Translations under genes and position numbers: made by a program
Shown: piece after piece, positions 1-6,466 of the stretch
Layout of the letters: each line of letters opens with the position of its first letter
How positions within the stretch are numbered: position 1 is the first letter of the stretch
DNA from: JACKGS01 sp964448015
Lineage (GTDB): Bacteria > Patescibacteriota > Saccharimonadia > Saccharimonadales > UBA7683
Length of the DNA stretch: 29,178 nucleotides
Assembly (NCBI GenBank): GCA_964448015.1
Contig: CAYUUV010000011.1
Coordinates: 1-29,178 of the forward strand
Reading direction: 5' to 3'
The notes under the pieces: model-generated
Told to the model about the DNA's origin: nothing
The model's database searches: none
The model's input: the letters and a program-made list of their open reading frames with translations, nothing else

Positions 1-204
1 ATATTTAAAAAAGACACTGAAGAGATGGAAGCCGAAGTACTCACAGTTAAAAAGACACCTCAGACAGAGCAGTCACCATCTTATCAGGCAAGTGCACGTG
101 TGCAAGAAAAGGTTACGCAAGGAAAGGTTACAACCAAAACAAGAATTATTTCTCCTGCAAGCAGTGGTGCAACCAAGGCGAAGCCTAAAAAGAGGAGGAA
201 GTGA
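1..204 (+). CDS. yidC: C-terminal tail of a YidC/Oxa1-type membrane insertase (partial)
   Basis: Frame 1 is open from the window edge to the TGA at 202-204, giving 67 residues with no start. The visible part is a hydrophilic tail rich in Lys, Thr, Gln and Ser that ends in a strongly basic KPKKRRK cluster. Basic C-terminal tails that contact the ribosome are common in YidC proteins, and yidC directly precedes jag/khpB in many bacteria. No transmembrane or catalytic part is inside the window, so the identity rests on this tail and on the next gene. The stop overlaps the next start in a TGATG arrangement, indicating translational coupling. Confidence 0.6.
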   Translation: MFKKDTEEMEAEVLTVKKTPQTEQSPSYQASARVQEKVTQGKVTTKTRIISPASSGATKAKPKKRRK

Positions 205-671
205 TGGATGATCAAGACAGAGCAATCGAAGATGCACGAAAATTCCTTGAAGACATCTTGTCTTTTTTTGGTTTAAATACTGCCGTAACCGCGCATAAAG
301 ATGAAGATGTGATTGAGCTTTCAGTTCCTTCAACTCACCTGAACGGATTCTTAATTGGTCAGCATGGCGAAACATTGAGAGCGCTTCAAGCAATGGTGAG
401 TACAATGCTTAAAAACAAAGAAGCCGCTCTCAACCGCGTAAACATAGATATTGCAGACTACAAGCAACACCGCGCAGAAAAATTATTACAGCAACTTGAA
501 GAATGGGTGACTAAAGTCCGTGAATCAAAAGAACCATATGCTCTGCGACCAATGAACGCAGCCGACAGACGAACCATCCACCGTGGCTTAGAGGATTACA
601 GCGACGTCACCAGCCACTCAGAGGGCGAAGACCGCGACCGACACATAGTTCTAGAACTCTCCGAAAAGTAA
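204..671 (+). CDS. khpB: Jag/KhpB-family RNA-binding protein (KH + R3H)
   Basis: A 155-residue protein. Residues about 30-100 form a KH domain with the GxxG loop (IGQHGETLRALQ), and residues about 115-155 form an R3H domain (RPMNAADRRTIHRGL, then SEGEDRDRHIVL). This domain pair defines Jag/KhpB, a cytoplasmic RNA-binding protein that in Firmicutes partners KhpA and affects cell elongation. The N-terminal Jag_N domain of longer homologues is absent. ATG at 204 is preferred over GTG at 201 because the ribosome-binding site AGGAGG near 193-198 is properly spaced from the ATG and its A overlaps the upstream stop. The yidC-jag order is a classic near-origin arrangement, but no origin is visible here. 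Confidence 0.92.
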   Translation: MDDQDRAIEDARKFLEDILSFFGLNTAVTAHKDEDVIELSVPSTHLNGFLIGQHGETLRALQAMVSTMLKNKEAALNRVNIDIADYKQHRAEKLLQQLEEWVTKVRESKEPYALRPMNAADRRTIHRGLEDYSDVTSHSEGEDRDRHIVLELSEK

Positions 672-684
672 TCACAAAGTTGTC

Positions 685-705
685 ATCCCCGACTCGATCG
701 GGGAT
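685..705. repeat. REP-like palindrome
   Basis: ATCCCCGA (685-692) and TCGGGGAT (698-705) form a perfect 8-bp stem around a 5-nt loop, 13 bp after the khpB stop. There is no T-tract on either side, so it is a poor intrinsic terminator. The text around it (GTCATCCCCGA...TCGGGGATCCAG) resembles a palindromic repeat scattered through many unrelated bacterial genomes. Only one copy is in this window. Confidence 0.6.
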
Positions 706-742
706 CCAGTATAAGATAAGCCAGCCAATTTTGCCTCAAATA

Positions 743-771
743 TAGTCAGAATAAGCATAAACCTATGTAAT
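743..771 (+). promoter_or_regulatory. Putative promoter of the 48-residue ORF
   Basis: A -35-like TAGTCA (743-748), a 17-bp spacer and a -10-like TGTAAT (766-771) lie just upstream of the TTG at 778. The -10 is 7 bp from the start codon, so transcription would begin at or next to the start and the message would be leaderless. The bases from 769 to 780 match the equivalent bases upstream of the AbrB gene almost exactly. Confidence 0.45.
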
Positions 772-777
772 ATAGTT

Positions 778-924
778 TTGGCAAAAAAACCTAACAATAC
801 TACAACCAGAGCCCTAGAACAATCAGGGAAACAAATTGAGTCCGATTATTACCTTACCTTTGATAGCATCGAGCGGGCGCTCAAATTTCATGCCGAGCAG
901 CTTAATTTTCAAATCAACAGTTAA
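778..924 (+). CDS. Small hypothetical protein upstream of abrB-like gene
   Basis: A 48-residue open frame from TTG 778 to TAA 922-924. The sequence begins with a basic, Thr-rich stretch and continues with a segment that could be amphipathic helix (YYLTFDSIERALKFHAEQLN). I do not recognise the family. There is no Shine-Dalgarno sequence; the case for translation is the adjacent -10 element at the same distance as in the AbrB gene that follows 30 bp downstream. It might pair functionally with that regulator, but this is conjecture. The unusual TTG start and small size leave real doubt that it is a gene. Confidence 0.4.
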   Translation: MAKKPNNTTTRALEQSGKQIESDYYLTFDSIERALKFHAEQLNFQINS

Positions 925-942
925 ACATAACCAGAATAGTCG

Positions 943-948
943 TATAAT
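943..948 (+). promoter_or_regulatory. Promoter -10 element of the abrB-like gene
   Basis: A perfect TATAAT lies 7 bp from the ATG at 955, placing the expected transcription start on or beside the start codon. No ribosome-binding site fits between them. A leaderless message is the simplest reading. No convincing -35 is seen (GTTAAA at 920-925 is weak). Confidence 0.6.
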
Positions 949-954
949 ATAGTT

Positions 955-1113
955 ATGGAAGAAGTATATACAGCAGTTGTGCAACAAGATGGCAGTATTA
1001 AGATACCCGAGCCTATACTCAAGGCCCTGAATCTAAAAATTGGCGATAAAGTTAAGTTCGAATTCGACGAGACGCAGCAAAGTCTCTATTTAATTCCTGT
1101 GAATAACAGCTAG
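955..1113 (+). CDS. AbrB/MazE-type (SpoVT-AbrB) DNA-binding protein
   Basis: A 52-residue protein covering a single swapped-hairpin AbrB domain: an N-terminal strand (VYTAVVQQDGSIKIPEPILKAL) followed by the conserved LKIGDKVKFEFDE segment and a final strand. Such proteins dimerise and bind DNA, acting as transition-state regulators or as antitoxins that repress their own operon. The upstream 48-residue ORF has a matching promoter. No recognisable PIN, MazF or other toxin gene follows; the next gene is a convergent glycosyltransferase. Autoregulation through the shared promoter motif is likely but not shown. Confidence 0.8.
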   Translation: MEEVYTAVVQQDGSIKIPEPILKALNLKIGDKVKFEFDETQQSLYLIPVNNS

Positions 1114-1129
1114 TTTGTTAGACTCAGAT

Positions 1130-2221
1130 CTAGTCTCGGAGGGCTTTTTCGTAGATCTCTAGAGTTTGTTTGGCCATCTTCTCCCAGGAGTACTTTTTGA
1201 CCTGTTCTGAGCCTTTTTTGATCAGTTCGTTTCGTAGTTTGTCGTTTGTAAGTATATCGTTTATCTTTTCAGCCATGTCGGTGACATCAAGAGGATCAAA
1301 GTAGTGGGCTCCGTCGCCGTTTACCTCTGGCAAACACGTGGCGTTGCTGCTTGCAACTGGAGCACCGTGCTTCATGGCCTCCAGGCTTGGCAGTCCAAAG
1401 CCTTCAGAAAGGGAAGGGAAGCAGTAGGCCGCGCAGTTTTCATAGAGCCAACGAAGTCGTCCCTCGGATACATAGCCAGTTACGATGACATTCTTAATTC
1501 CTTTTTGCTTCGCGTATTTTTGGTTCTGCTCCGCAAGAGCGTCTTTTTTACCGACTAGCACAAGTTTTAGACCAGGGTTATCTTTCTGTAGCAAGCCGAA
1601 CGCATCAATTAATCTTTTGATATTTTTATGGGGATGAACCCGACCAACATACAGTAGAAATTTGTGCCGTTCGATCCCGTTTGTTGAAACAGCCTTTTCA
1701 GTAATAAGATCAGCCGAATTATATGTGGTTGTTATCTTGTTTTTATTAGTCCCCATGTATCTATTAAGGTCATTTTTGACATAGTCAGAAATAGTAATGA
1801 TATGTTTAGACCTTTTTGCCGCACTCTTGATCAATAATTTATAGGCTAGCCGTTTTGCATAGTAAATAACGGACGGGGTAGCGGGGTTCTTATAACGAAG
1901 CGCCGTGAGGTCCAATATACTCGTGACTTTGTTTCTCCGGTACAGTATTGGTTGTTGAACAATGGGAAAGTGAATCAGGTCAGCTTTCAAATTGCGACAA
2001 AATCGCAAAAAACCAATCTGCTCTGAAAAGGTGAATTCAGGAAACGGCGCCGCTAACTTTGAAAAGTTTGGAGCACTTGGTTGATATGCATCAAAATCTT
2101 TTGGTAATAACAAAATTACAAATTCATGTTCAGATTTTAGTTTCTCTAAATTTTCAATAAGCTTGCGAACATATCTTCCAGTACTTGTTGGATATTCCCG
2201 CGCATCAATCACAATCTTCAT
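1130..2221 (-). CDS. Glycosyltransferase family 4 (GT-B)
   Basis: A 363-residue retaining GT4-type enzyme expected to act on the cytoplasmic face of the membrane. The N-terminal Rossmann half starts MKIVIDAREYPTSTGRYVRKL. The nucleotide-binding half starts near residue 187 (FLLYVGRVHPHKNIKRLIDAF) and carries the EX7E motif at E273/E281 within SLSEGFGLPSLEAM. The Lys in HPHKN and the EX7E glutamates are typical of nucleotide-sugar binding. Donor and acceptor cannot be read from the sequence; GDP-mannose or GDP-rhamnose is plausible from nearby gmd, rmd and manC. It is transcribed away from the 57-residue ORF, with overlapping promoter elements between them. Confidence 0.9.
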   Translation of the reverse strand: MKIVIDAREYPTSTGRYVRKLIENLEKLKSEHEFVILLLPKDFDAYQPSAPNFSKLAAPFPEFTFSEQIGFLRFCRNLKADLIHFPIVQQPILYRRNKVTSILDLTALRYKNPATPSVIYYAKRLAYKLLIKSAAKRSKHIITISDYVKNDLNRYMGTNKNKITTTYNSADLITEKAVSTNGIERHKFLLYVGRVHPHKNIKRLIDAFGLLQKDNPGLKLVLVGKKDALAEQNQKYAKQKGIKNVIVTGYVSEGRLRWLYENCAAYCFPSLSEGFGLPSLEAMKHGAPVASSNATCLPEVNGDGAHYFDPLDVTDMAEKINDILTNDKLRNELIKKGSEQVKKYSWEKMAKQTLEIYEKALRD

Positions 2222-2274
2222 ATGCTATATACTATAAGATATGTGGGGATAATAAGACAGAAAATGGAGGAAAT
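2222..2274. promoter_or_regulatory. Divergent promoter region
   Basis: On the minus strand a -10-like TATAGT (forward 2231-2236) leaves at most a few nucleotides of leader before the ATG at 2221. On the plus strand an overlapping -10-like TATAAG (2233-2238) precedes a ribosome-binding site GGAGG at 2266-2270 for the ATG at 2275. The two elements cannot both be fully occupied at once. Confidence 0.4.
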
Positions 2275-2448
2275 ATGAACAGCATTACAAATCCGGGCTC
2301 AATGGAATTTTTTACAAGTGAAAGAGAACTAAGTATCGATTCAGCAGAGGCTACGGCGCTTTATACGGGTGCACTAAAGCAATACCGAGACCACCTCCTA
2401 TCGGGAGGTCCAGTTCTTGAGGCTGAGCAAATTCAAGAAGCAGCGTAG
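2275..2448 (+). CDS. Small hypothetical protein, 57 residues
   Basis: Starts at ATG 2275 behind a good GGAGG site 4-5 bp upstream and ends at TAG 2446-2448. A longer in-frame version from 2185 would run across the promoter and into the divergent gene and is less likely. The protein is acidic and soluble, has no membrane segment or signal peptide, and looks helical in its second half (SAEATALYTGALKQYRDHLL). I do not recognise the family. It lies 51 bp upstream of gmd on the same strand, so co-transcription with gmd is possible. Confidence 0.6.
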   Translation: MNSITNPGSMEFFTSERELSIDSAEATALYTGALKQYRDHLLSGGPVLEAEQIQEAA

Positions 2449-2499
2449 TACTAAGTTTGATAAAATAGGTTAAGCACACAGTAATTTTAGGAGGGTTTA

Positions 2500-3537
2500 G
2501 TGTCAAAAAAAGCGTTTATTACCGGACTTGCAGGACAAGATGCAGGACATCTAGTAAAGTTACTACACGAAAAAGGCTATGAGGTTCACGCCACACTTCG
2601 TGGTCAGCTTGAGTCAAGCCATCCTCGATACCAGGCCGTACAAGAGGAGTTTCCGTTTGTCAAAATAGTACTCGCTGACTCTCTTGATCTTTCTGCGCTG
2701 ACGCGTGCTATTCAAGCAATTAAACCCGATGAGGTCTACAACCTGGCGGCCATTAGCCATGTTGGATATTCATTCCATGATCCAATAAATACTGCTGACC
2801 TAACAGGTAAATCAGTACTCTACCTTCTTGAGGCAATTCGGCTAGCAGGTCTTGAAAAAACGACCAAATTTTATCAGGCATCAACCAGTGAGATGTTTGG
2901 CGGCTTAGAATATAACCGCCCCGAAACTGGTTACACGGAAGAAGCGACATTCCACCCGAGAAGTCCTTATGGTGTTGCAAAACTGTACGGCTATTGGATA
3001 ACTCGCAACTACCGAGAAAGTTACGACATGTTTGCTGTTAGTGGAATTTTATTTAATCACGAAGGAGAACGCCGTGGACCAGAGTTTGTAACTCGTAAAA
3101 TTAGCAAAGCGGTTGCGAAGATAAAACACGGCAAGCAAGACTGCATTGAACTTGGAAATCTAGATGCAAAACGCGACTGGGGTTACGCAGGAGATTACGT
3201 AGAGGGTATGTGGTTGATGCTTCAGCAAGAAAAGCCAGAAGATTACGTACTGGCGACTGGCGAAACACACTCAATTCGTGAATTTTGCGAACTAGCATTC
3301 AAGGCTGTTGATGTACAAATCAAGTGGCAAGGGTCTGGCGTAGACGAAGTGGGTGTTGATGCCGAAACCGGTAAGACCTTGATAAAGATCAATCCAGATT
3401 TCTTCCGACCAGCGGAGGTGGATTTGCTTCTTGGTGACCCAACGAAGGCAGAGACAGAACTTGGGTGGAAGCGCAAAGTTGACTTCCCTGACCTAGTTAA
3501 ACTTATGGTAGAACACGACCTCAAACTAGAGGCGTAA
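2500..3537 (+). CDS. gmd: GDP-mannose 4,6-dehydratase
   Basis: A 345-residue extended SDR enzyme converting GDP-D-mannose to GDP-4-keto-6-deoxy-D-mannose using bound NADP. The cofactor loop is TGLAGQDAG at residues 8-16; the usual GQDG is GQDA here. The active-site segment ASTSEMFG (127-134) supplies Thr129/Ser130 and Glu131, and the catalytic pair is Tyr157-Lys161 in SPYGVAK. The family segment FNHEGERRGPEFVTRKI (185-201) contacts the nucleotide and tetramer interface. GTG 2500 is chosen because AGGAGGG at 2489-2495 sits 4 bp upstream. The product is the substrate of the convergent reductase gene that follows. Gmd and the GDP-mannose genes at 19530-21336 belong to one pathway despite being 16 kb apart. 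Confidence 0.95.
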   Translation: MSKKAFITGLAGQDAGHLVKLLHEKGYEVHATLRGQLESSHPRYQAVQEEFPFVKIVLADSLDLSALTRAIQAIKPDEVYNLAAISHVGYSFHDPINTADLTGKSVLYLLEAIRLAGLEKTTKFYQASTSEMFGGLEYNRPETGYTEEATFHPRSPYGVAKLYGYWITRNYRESYDMFAVSGILFNHEGERRGPEFVTRKISKAVAKIKHGKQDCIELGNLDAKRDWGYAGDYVEGMWLMLQQEKPEDYVLATGETHSIREFCELAFKAVDVQIKWQGSGVDEVGVDAETGKTLIKINPDFFRPAEVDLLLGDPTKAETELGWKRKVDFPDLVKLMVEHDLKLEA

Positions 3538-3551
3538 ATAATCGTTTAATC

Positions 3552-3597
3552 CACTAGACTCACTCGCCGATAATGTCGGCGAGTGTTTGTTCTAGTG
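3552..3597. terminator. Bidirectional terminator between gmd and rmd
   Basis: CACTCGCCGA (3561-3570) and TCGGCGAGTG (3576-3585) form a perfect 10-bp stem around TAATG. An outer pair, CACTAGA (3552-3558) and TCTAGTG (3591-3597), can extend it. Plus-strand readthrough from gmd meets TTTGTTCT after the inner stem. The stem overlaps the last codons and stop of the convergent rmd gene, so the hairpin is partly coding. Confidence 0.75.
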
Positions 3598-4456
3598 TGA
3601 ACTTAGGCTTCCACCCAGTGTCGGCCATTAGTCGCGAACAGTCCCCGTATATATCAATCGGATCGGTGGGGCGAACCTTAGTTTGGTCGACAAAAACTTT
3701 TGCAGACGACTTGCTTAAGGCGGTCTTGAGTCTGTCGACAATTTCTTCACCGGAAGTACTCTTACCCGAACACGCATTATAGAGCGTATGTTGAAGCCCT
3801 GGGGTGGTTGCAAGAAGTCGGTATGCACGCGCTATATCACGCACATCAGTGTAGTCACGTTTTGTAGAGATGTTCCCCACGGTTACAGTCTCACCCGATT
3901 TCAGCTGCTCTAGGACATCTGGAATCAGGAACCCGCCCGTTTGCCCGGGGCCTATATGATTGAATGGTCGTACTACAATACAATCTAGTCCCCGATTTCT
4001 ATAATATTCACACTGATTTTCAACCAGAACTTTACTGACCGCATAGGGCGAGTTCATGCCAATACGAGATTCTTCAGTAAGTGGCAAAGATTGGTTTGGA
4101 TCATAAATTGCACCACTACTAACAATCAGCAACCTCGGCTTATGGCCAGCCCATAGGAAGTACTCAGCCATATTAGTAATGAGTGCACTGTTAATGTTTA
4201 TGTAATCTTGGGGGTGGTCAAAAGAGGGTCCAACCGCCGCCAAGCCAGCTAGGTGAATAACCGCATCCACCGAACCGGTCCCTGGCCAGCTAGATGCTAA
4301 GTCCACTGGTATATAATCAGAAACCACATCGATCAGTTCTTTATCAATTTCTGGCTCTCTGCCAATCCCAATAACCGTAATATCGTGCGATACAAGTTCG
4401 CGAGTAAGGTGTTTTCCAACAAACCCATTAACACCAGTAATAACTATCTGTGTCAT
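3560..4456 (-). CDS. rmd: GDP-4-keto-6-deoxy-D-mannose reductase (extended SDR)
   Basis: A 298-residue extended SDR. The cofactor motif is GVNGFVG at residues 8-14, the active-site serines are in IVSSGAIYD (111-119), and the catalytic pair is Tyr138-Lys142 in SPYAVSK. VVRPFNHIGPGQ (161-172) and the RDYTDVRD segment (200-207) fit the Rmd family, which reduces the 4-keto group of the Gmd product to give GDP-D-rhamnose. A GDP-6-deoxy-talose synthase has nearly the same sequence, and GDP-fucose synthase is less likely because no epimerase-type features are seen. The start overlaps the end of the upstream glycosyltransferase by 4 bp (ATGA), so the two genes form an operon. Confidence 0.85.
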   Translation of the reverse strand: MTQIVITGVNGFVGKHLTRELVSHDITVIGIGREPEIDKELIDVVSDYIPVDLASSWPGTGSVDAVIHLAGLAAVGPSFDHPQDYININSALITNMAEYFLWAGHKPRLLIVSSGAIYDPNQSLPLTEESRIGMNSPYAVSKVLVENQCEYYRNRGLDCIVVRPFNHIGPGQTGGFLIPDVLEQLKSGETVTVGNISTKRDYTDVRDIARAYRLLATTPGLQHTLYNACSGKSTSGEEIVDRLKTALSKSSAKVFVDQTKVRPTDPIDIYGDCSRLMADTGWKPKFTLEQTLADIIGE

Positions 4457-5595
4457 GTATTACCCTTCTTTTGCAACAGTCTAACCTGTTCTAGTAACTT
4501 CGATGCATTACCGTGCCAATCATATGGTACATCAGGGTAGCTCACCAAGCTATTAGGTTTATGACTTAAAAATGGTTCCAGTTTTTTAGCAACATCTTCA
4601 GGGTTGTTTGGATCACAATACGTAGCGTTAGTCCCAGCAACTTCTTTAAAAACGGGTATCGAACTGAGTAGAAGAGGCTTTTTATAATGCATAGCCTCTA
4701 GTATGGGCATTCCGAATCCCTCGTAGTGAGAAAAAAGACAAACCACGGACGCTTTTTGATACAAATAGTCTCTCTCTGCATTAGTAACATAGCCTAGTTG
4801 ATGTATGTCGACAGTTGATTGGCACCTATGAATCAGATCAAGTGTCTCTTGGGTTTTCCAGCCAATACCGCCCGCCAACACAAGCCCACTAGATTTAAGT
4901 AGTGCTGAGGGTGTTCTACTAAACCCATCGACTAAACCAAGAATATTTTTCCGTGGCTCTATGGTGCCCACATAGAGGGCGAAGGGTTTCTTAGATATCA
5001 TTTTAATAGACGCTCTCACAGCGCCACTACTTTTAGGTTGTGTATACGGAATGGGCAATATGAGAGCTTTTGCGCTGACTTTTTTGCCGAAGTGGTTTTC
5101 TATTCGGGATTTAGTAAACTCGGAAATAGTAATAACTAGATCACTTTTGACTGCTGACTGTTTTGTAAATCGTTGCAGGAAGCTAGTGTTTAATGGTTGC
5201 ATATATTCTGGGTGATCCAGAAAGCACATATCATGTATGGCTACGGCGTAGGGTGTTCGTTTCAGGCTTGGCAACGCTACAAAGTTAGGGAATATGGCAA
5301 AATCGTATTGCTTCCACCCGGCAAAAAGCTCTACAGGTAATTGAAGCCCGACTCGCCGAAACACCGAAAGTATCTTCGAGGGGAATAGCCGTATCTCTTT
5401 ATACGAAATACTGCCACCAGAGGGGAGGTCGATAGTTTTTTTCAAACCCAGAAAATTGAAATAATATGCAGTAATTTTTACGTTTGGCTGATTAGCAAGC
5501 GCCACTAGAAGGCGTTCGGTAAAATGACCAACACCGGTCTTGTTATGAGCCAAGGGGCTTGCGTCAAATAGCAGATGTATCGTTTTTTCACTCAT
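4453..5595 (-). CDS. Glycosyltransferase family 4 (mannosyl/rhamnosyltransferase-like)
   Basis: A 380-residue GT-B enzyme. The N-terminal half includes LLFDASPLAHNKTGVGHFTERLL and an IHDMCFLDHPEY motif near 120-131 that is frequent in WbpX/WbpY-like mannosyl- and rhamnosyltransferases. The C-terminal half has ALYVGTIEPRKNILGLV (207-223) and EX7E at E292/E300 in HYEGFGMPILEAM. ATG 5595 is preferred over TTG 5616 because a -10-like TACAAT (forward 5608-5613) overlaps the longer version. Adjacent rmd, overlapping by 4 bp, suggests a GDP-D-rhamnose donor; this is inference from context. Confidence 0.88.
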   Translation of the reverse strand: MSEKTIHLLFDASPLAHNKTGVGHFTERLLVALANQPNVKITAYYFNFLGLKKTIDLPSGGSISYKEIRLFPSKILSVFRRVGLQLPVELFAGWKQYDFAIFPNFVALPSLKRTPYAVAIHDMCFLDHPEYMQPLNTSFLQRFTKQSAVKSDLVITISEFTKSRIENHFGKKVSAKALILPIPYTQPKSSGAVRASIKMISKKPFALYVGTIEPRKNILGLVDGFSRTPSALLKSSGLVLAGGIGWKTQETLDLIHRCQSTVDIHQLGYVTNAERDYLYQKASVVCLFSHYEGFGMPILEAMHYKKPLLLSSIPVFKEVAGTNATYCDPNNPEDVAKKLEPFLSHKPNSLVSYPDVPYDWHGNASKLLEQVRLLQKKGNT

Positions 5596-5650
5596 TGGAT
5601 CAGCTATATTGTACAACTATAGTCCAAATACTGATACTATATATGTTGAT
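5596..5650. promoter_or_regulatory. Divergent promoter region between GT and wzm
   Basis: The minus strand has TACAAT (forward 5608-5613), which would give a leader of about 5 nt before ATG 5595. The plus strand has a TA-rich -10-like stretch at 5635-5644, 7 bp from ATG 5651. Neither start has a ribosome-binding site. Both messages may be leaderless or nearly so. Confidence 0.35.
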
Positions 5651-6466
5651 ATGTTTCAAAAAATAATTGCAAAATATAGATACTCACTCATTCTGCTGAG
5701 GGAGCTAGTGATAGCAGATTTTAAATTGCGATACCAAAATTCAGCACTTGGGTATCTGTGGTCGCTCTTAAAACCTTTTTCACAGTTCTTTATATTGTAT
5801 GTAGTTTTTGTAAAAATACTTCCTTCCGGAGGAGATATACCACACTTTGGCGTTGCCCTTCTGCTTGGCATTGTGTTGTGGAGTTATTTCACAGAAGTTA
5901 CCACGGGTAGTATTAGCGCTATTGTTGGCCGGGGTGATCTTTTGAGGAAGATAAACTTCCCTCGTTACGTAGTAATACTTTCTGGTTCATTTTCGGCTCT
6001 TATTAACCTCACACTGAACCTTATTGTTGTATTTATATTCATGTATATCAATAAAGTTGACATCACAACCTATGCAGTCCTAATGCCCCTACTTATACTA
6101 GAACTTTTTGTCTTTTCGTTGGCACTCGGCTTCTTACTTAGTTCATTGTACGTAAAATTCAGAGACGTTAATCACATATGGGAAGTCATTATGCAGGGTG
6201 CATTTTTCGCGACTCCAATTATGTATGCGTTTACGTTGGTATATGACAAGAGTAGTCTTGTGGCGAAGATTCTCATTAGTAACCCGGTAGCCCAGATAAT
6301 TCAAGACGCAAGAAATATTATGATATCACCAAAAAACCTTACGCTTGGCCAGGTTTTTGGGAGCAACCTTTATTACTTCATCCCGCTTACAATAGTATTG
6401 GTGGTCACCGTGTTCTCGGTTGTATATTTCCGTAAGAGATCACCATATTTTGCGGAGGAGGTGTAG
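5651..6466 (+). CDS. wzm: O-antigen/polysaccharide ABC transporter permease (Wzm-type)
   Basis: A 271-residue ABC-2 family membrane protein with about six transmembrane segments. The cytoplasmic N-terminal ELVIADFKLRYQNSALGYLW motif, leading into LLKPF, is the hallmark of Wzm/TagG/KpsM permeases. RKINFPRYVVILS in the middle matches the coupling region that contacts the ATPase. It exports undecaprenyl-diphosphate-linked glycans across the cytoplasmic membrane together with the ATPase encoded next, whose start overlaps this stop by 1 bp (TAGTG). ATG 5651 is chosen over TTG 5609, since the earlier start lies in the divergent promoter. Confidence 0.93.
   Translation: MFQKIIAKYRYSLILLRELVIADFKLRYQNSALGYLWSLLKPFSQFFILYVVFVKILPSGGDIPHFGVALLLGIVLWSYFTEVTTGSISAIVGRGDLLRKINFPRYVVILSGSFSALINLTLNLIVVFIFMYINKVDITTYAVLMPLLILELFVFSLALGFLLSSLYVKFRDVNHIWEVIMQGAFFATPIMYAFTLVYDKSSLVAKILISNPVAQIIQDARNIMISPKNLTLGQVFGSNLYYFIPLTIVLVVTVFSVVYFRKRSPYFAEEV

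Noticed and set aside
73..405. 110-residue open frame on the minus strand over yidC/khpB
   Set aside because: It lies opposite two coherent genes, is rich in Leu, Cys and Arg as antisense frames often are, and has no ribosome-binding site.
955..1113. Classical MazEF or VapBC toxin-antitoxin pair
   Set aside because: Only the AbrB-like part is recognisable; neither neighbour has MazF or PIN features.
1114..1145. Terminator hairpin (AGACT...AGTCT) between abrB and the glycosyltransferase
   Set aside because: The stem is only 5 bp and no T-tract follows at a suitable distance on either strand.
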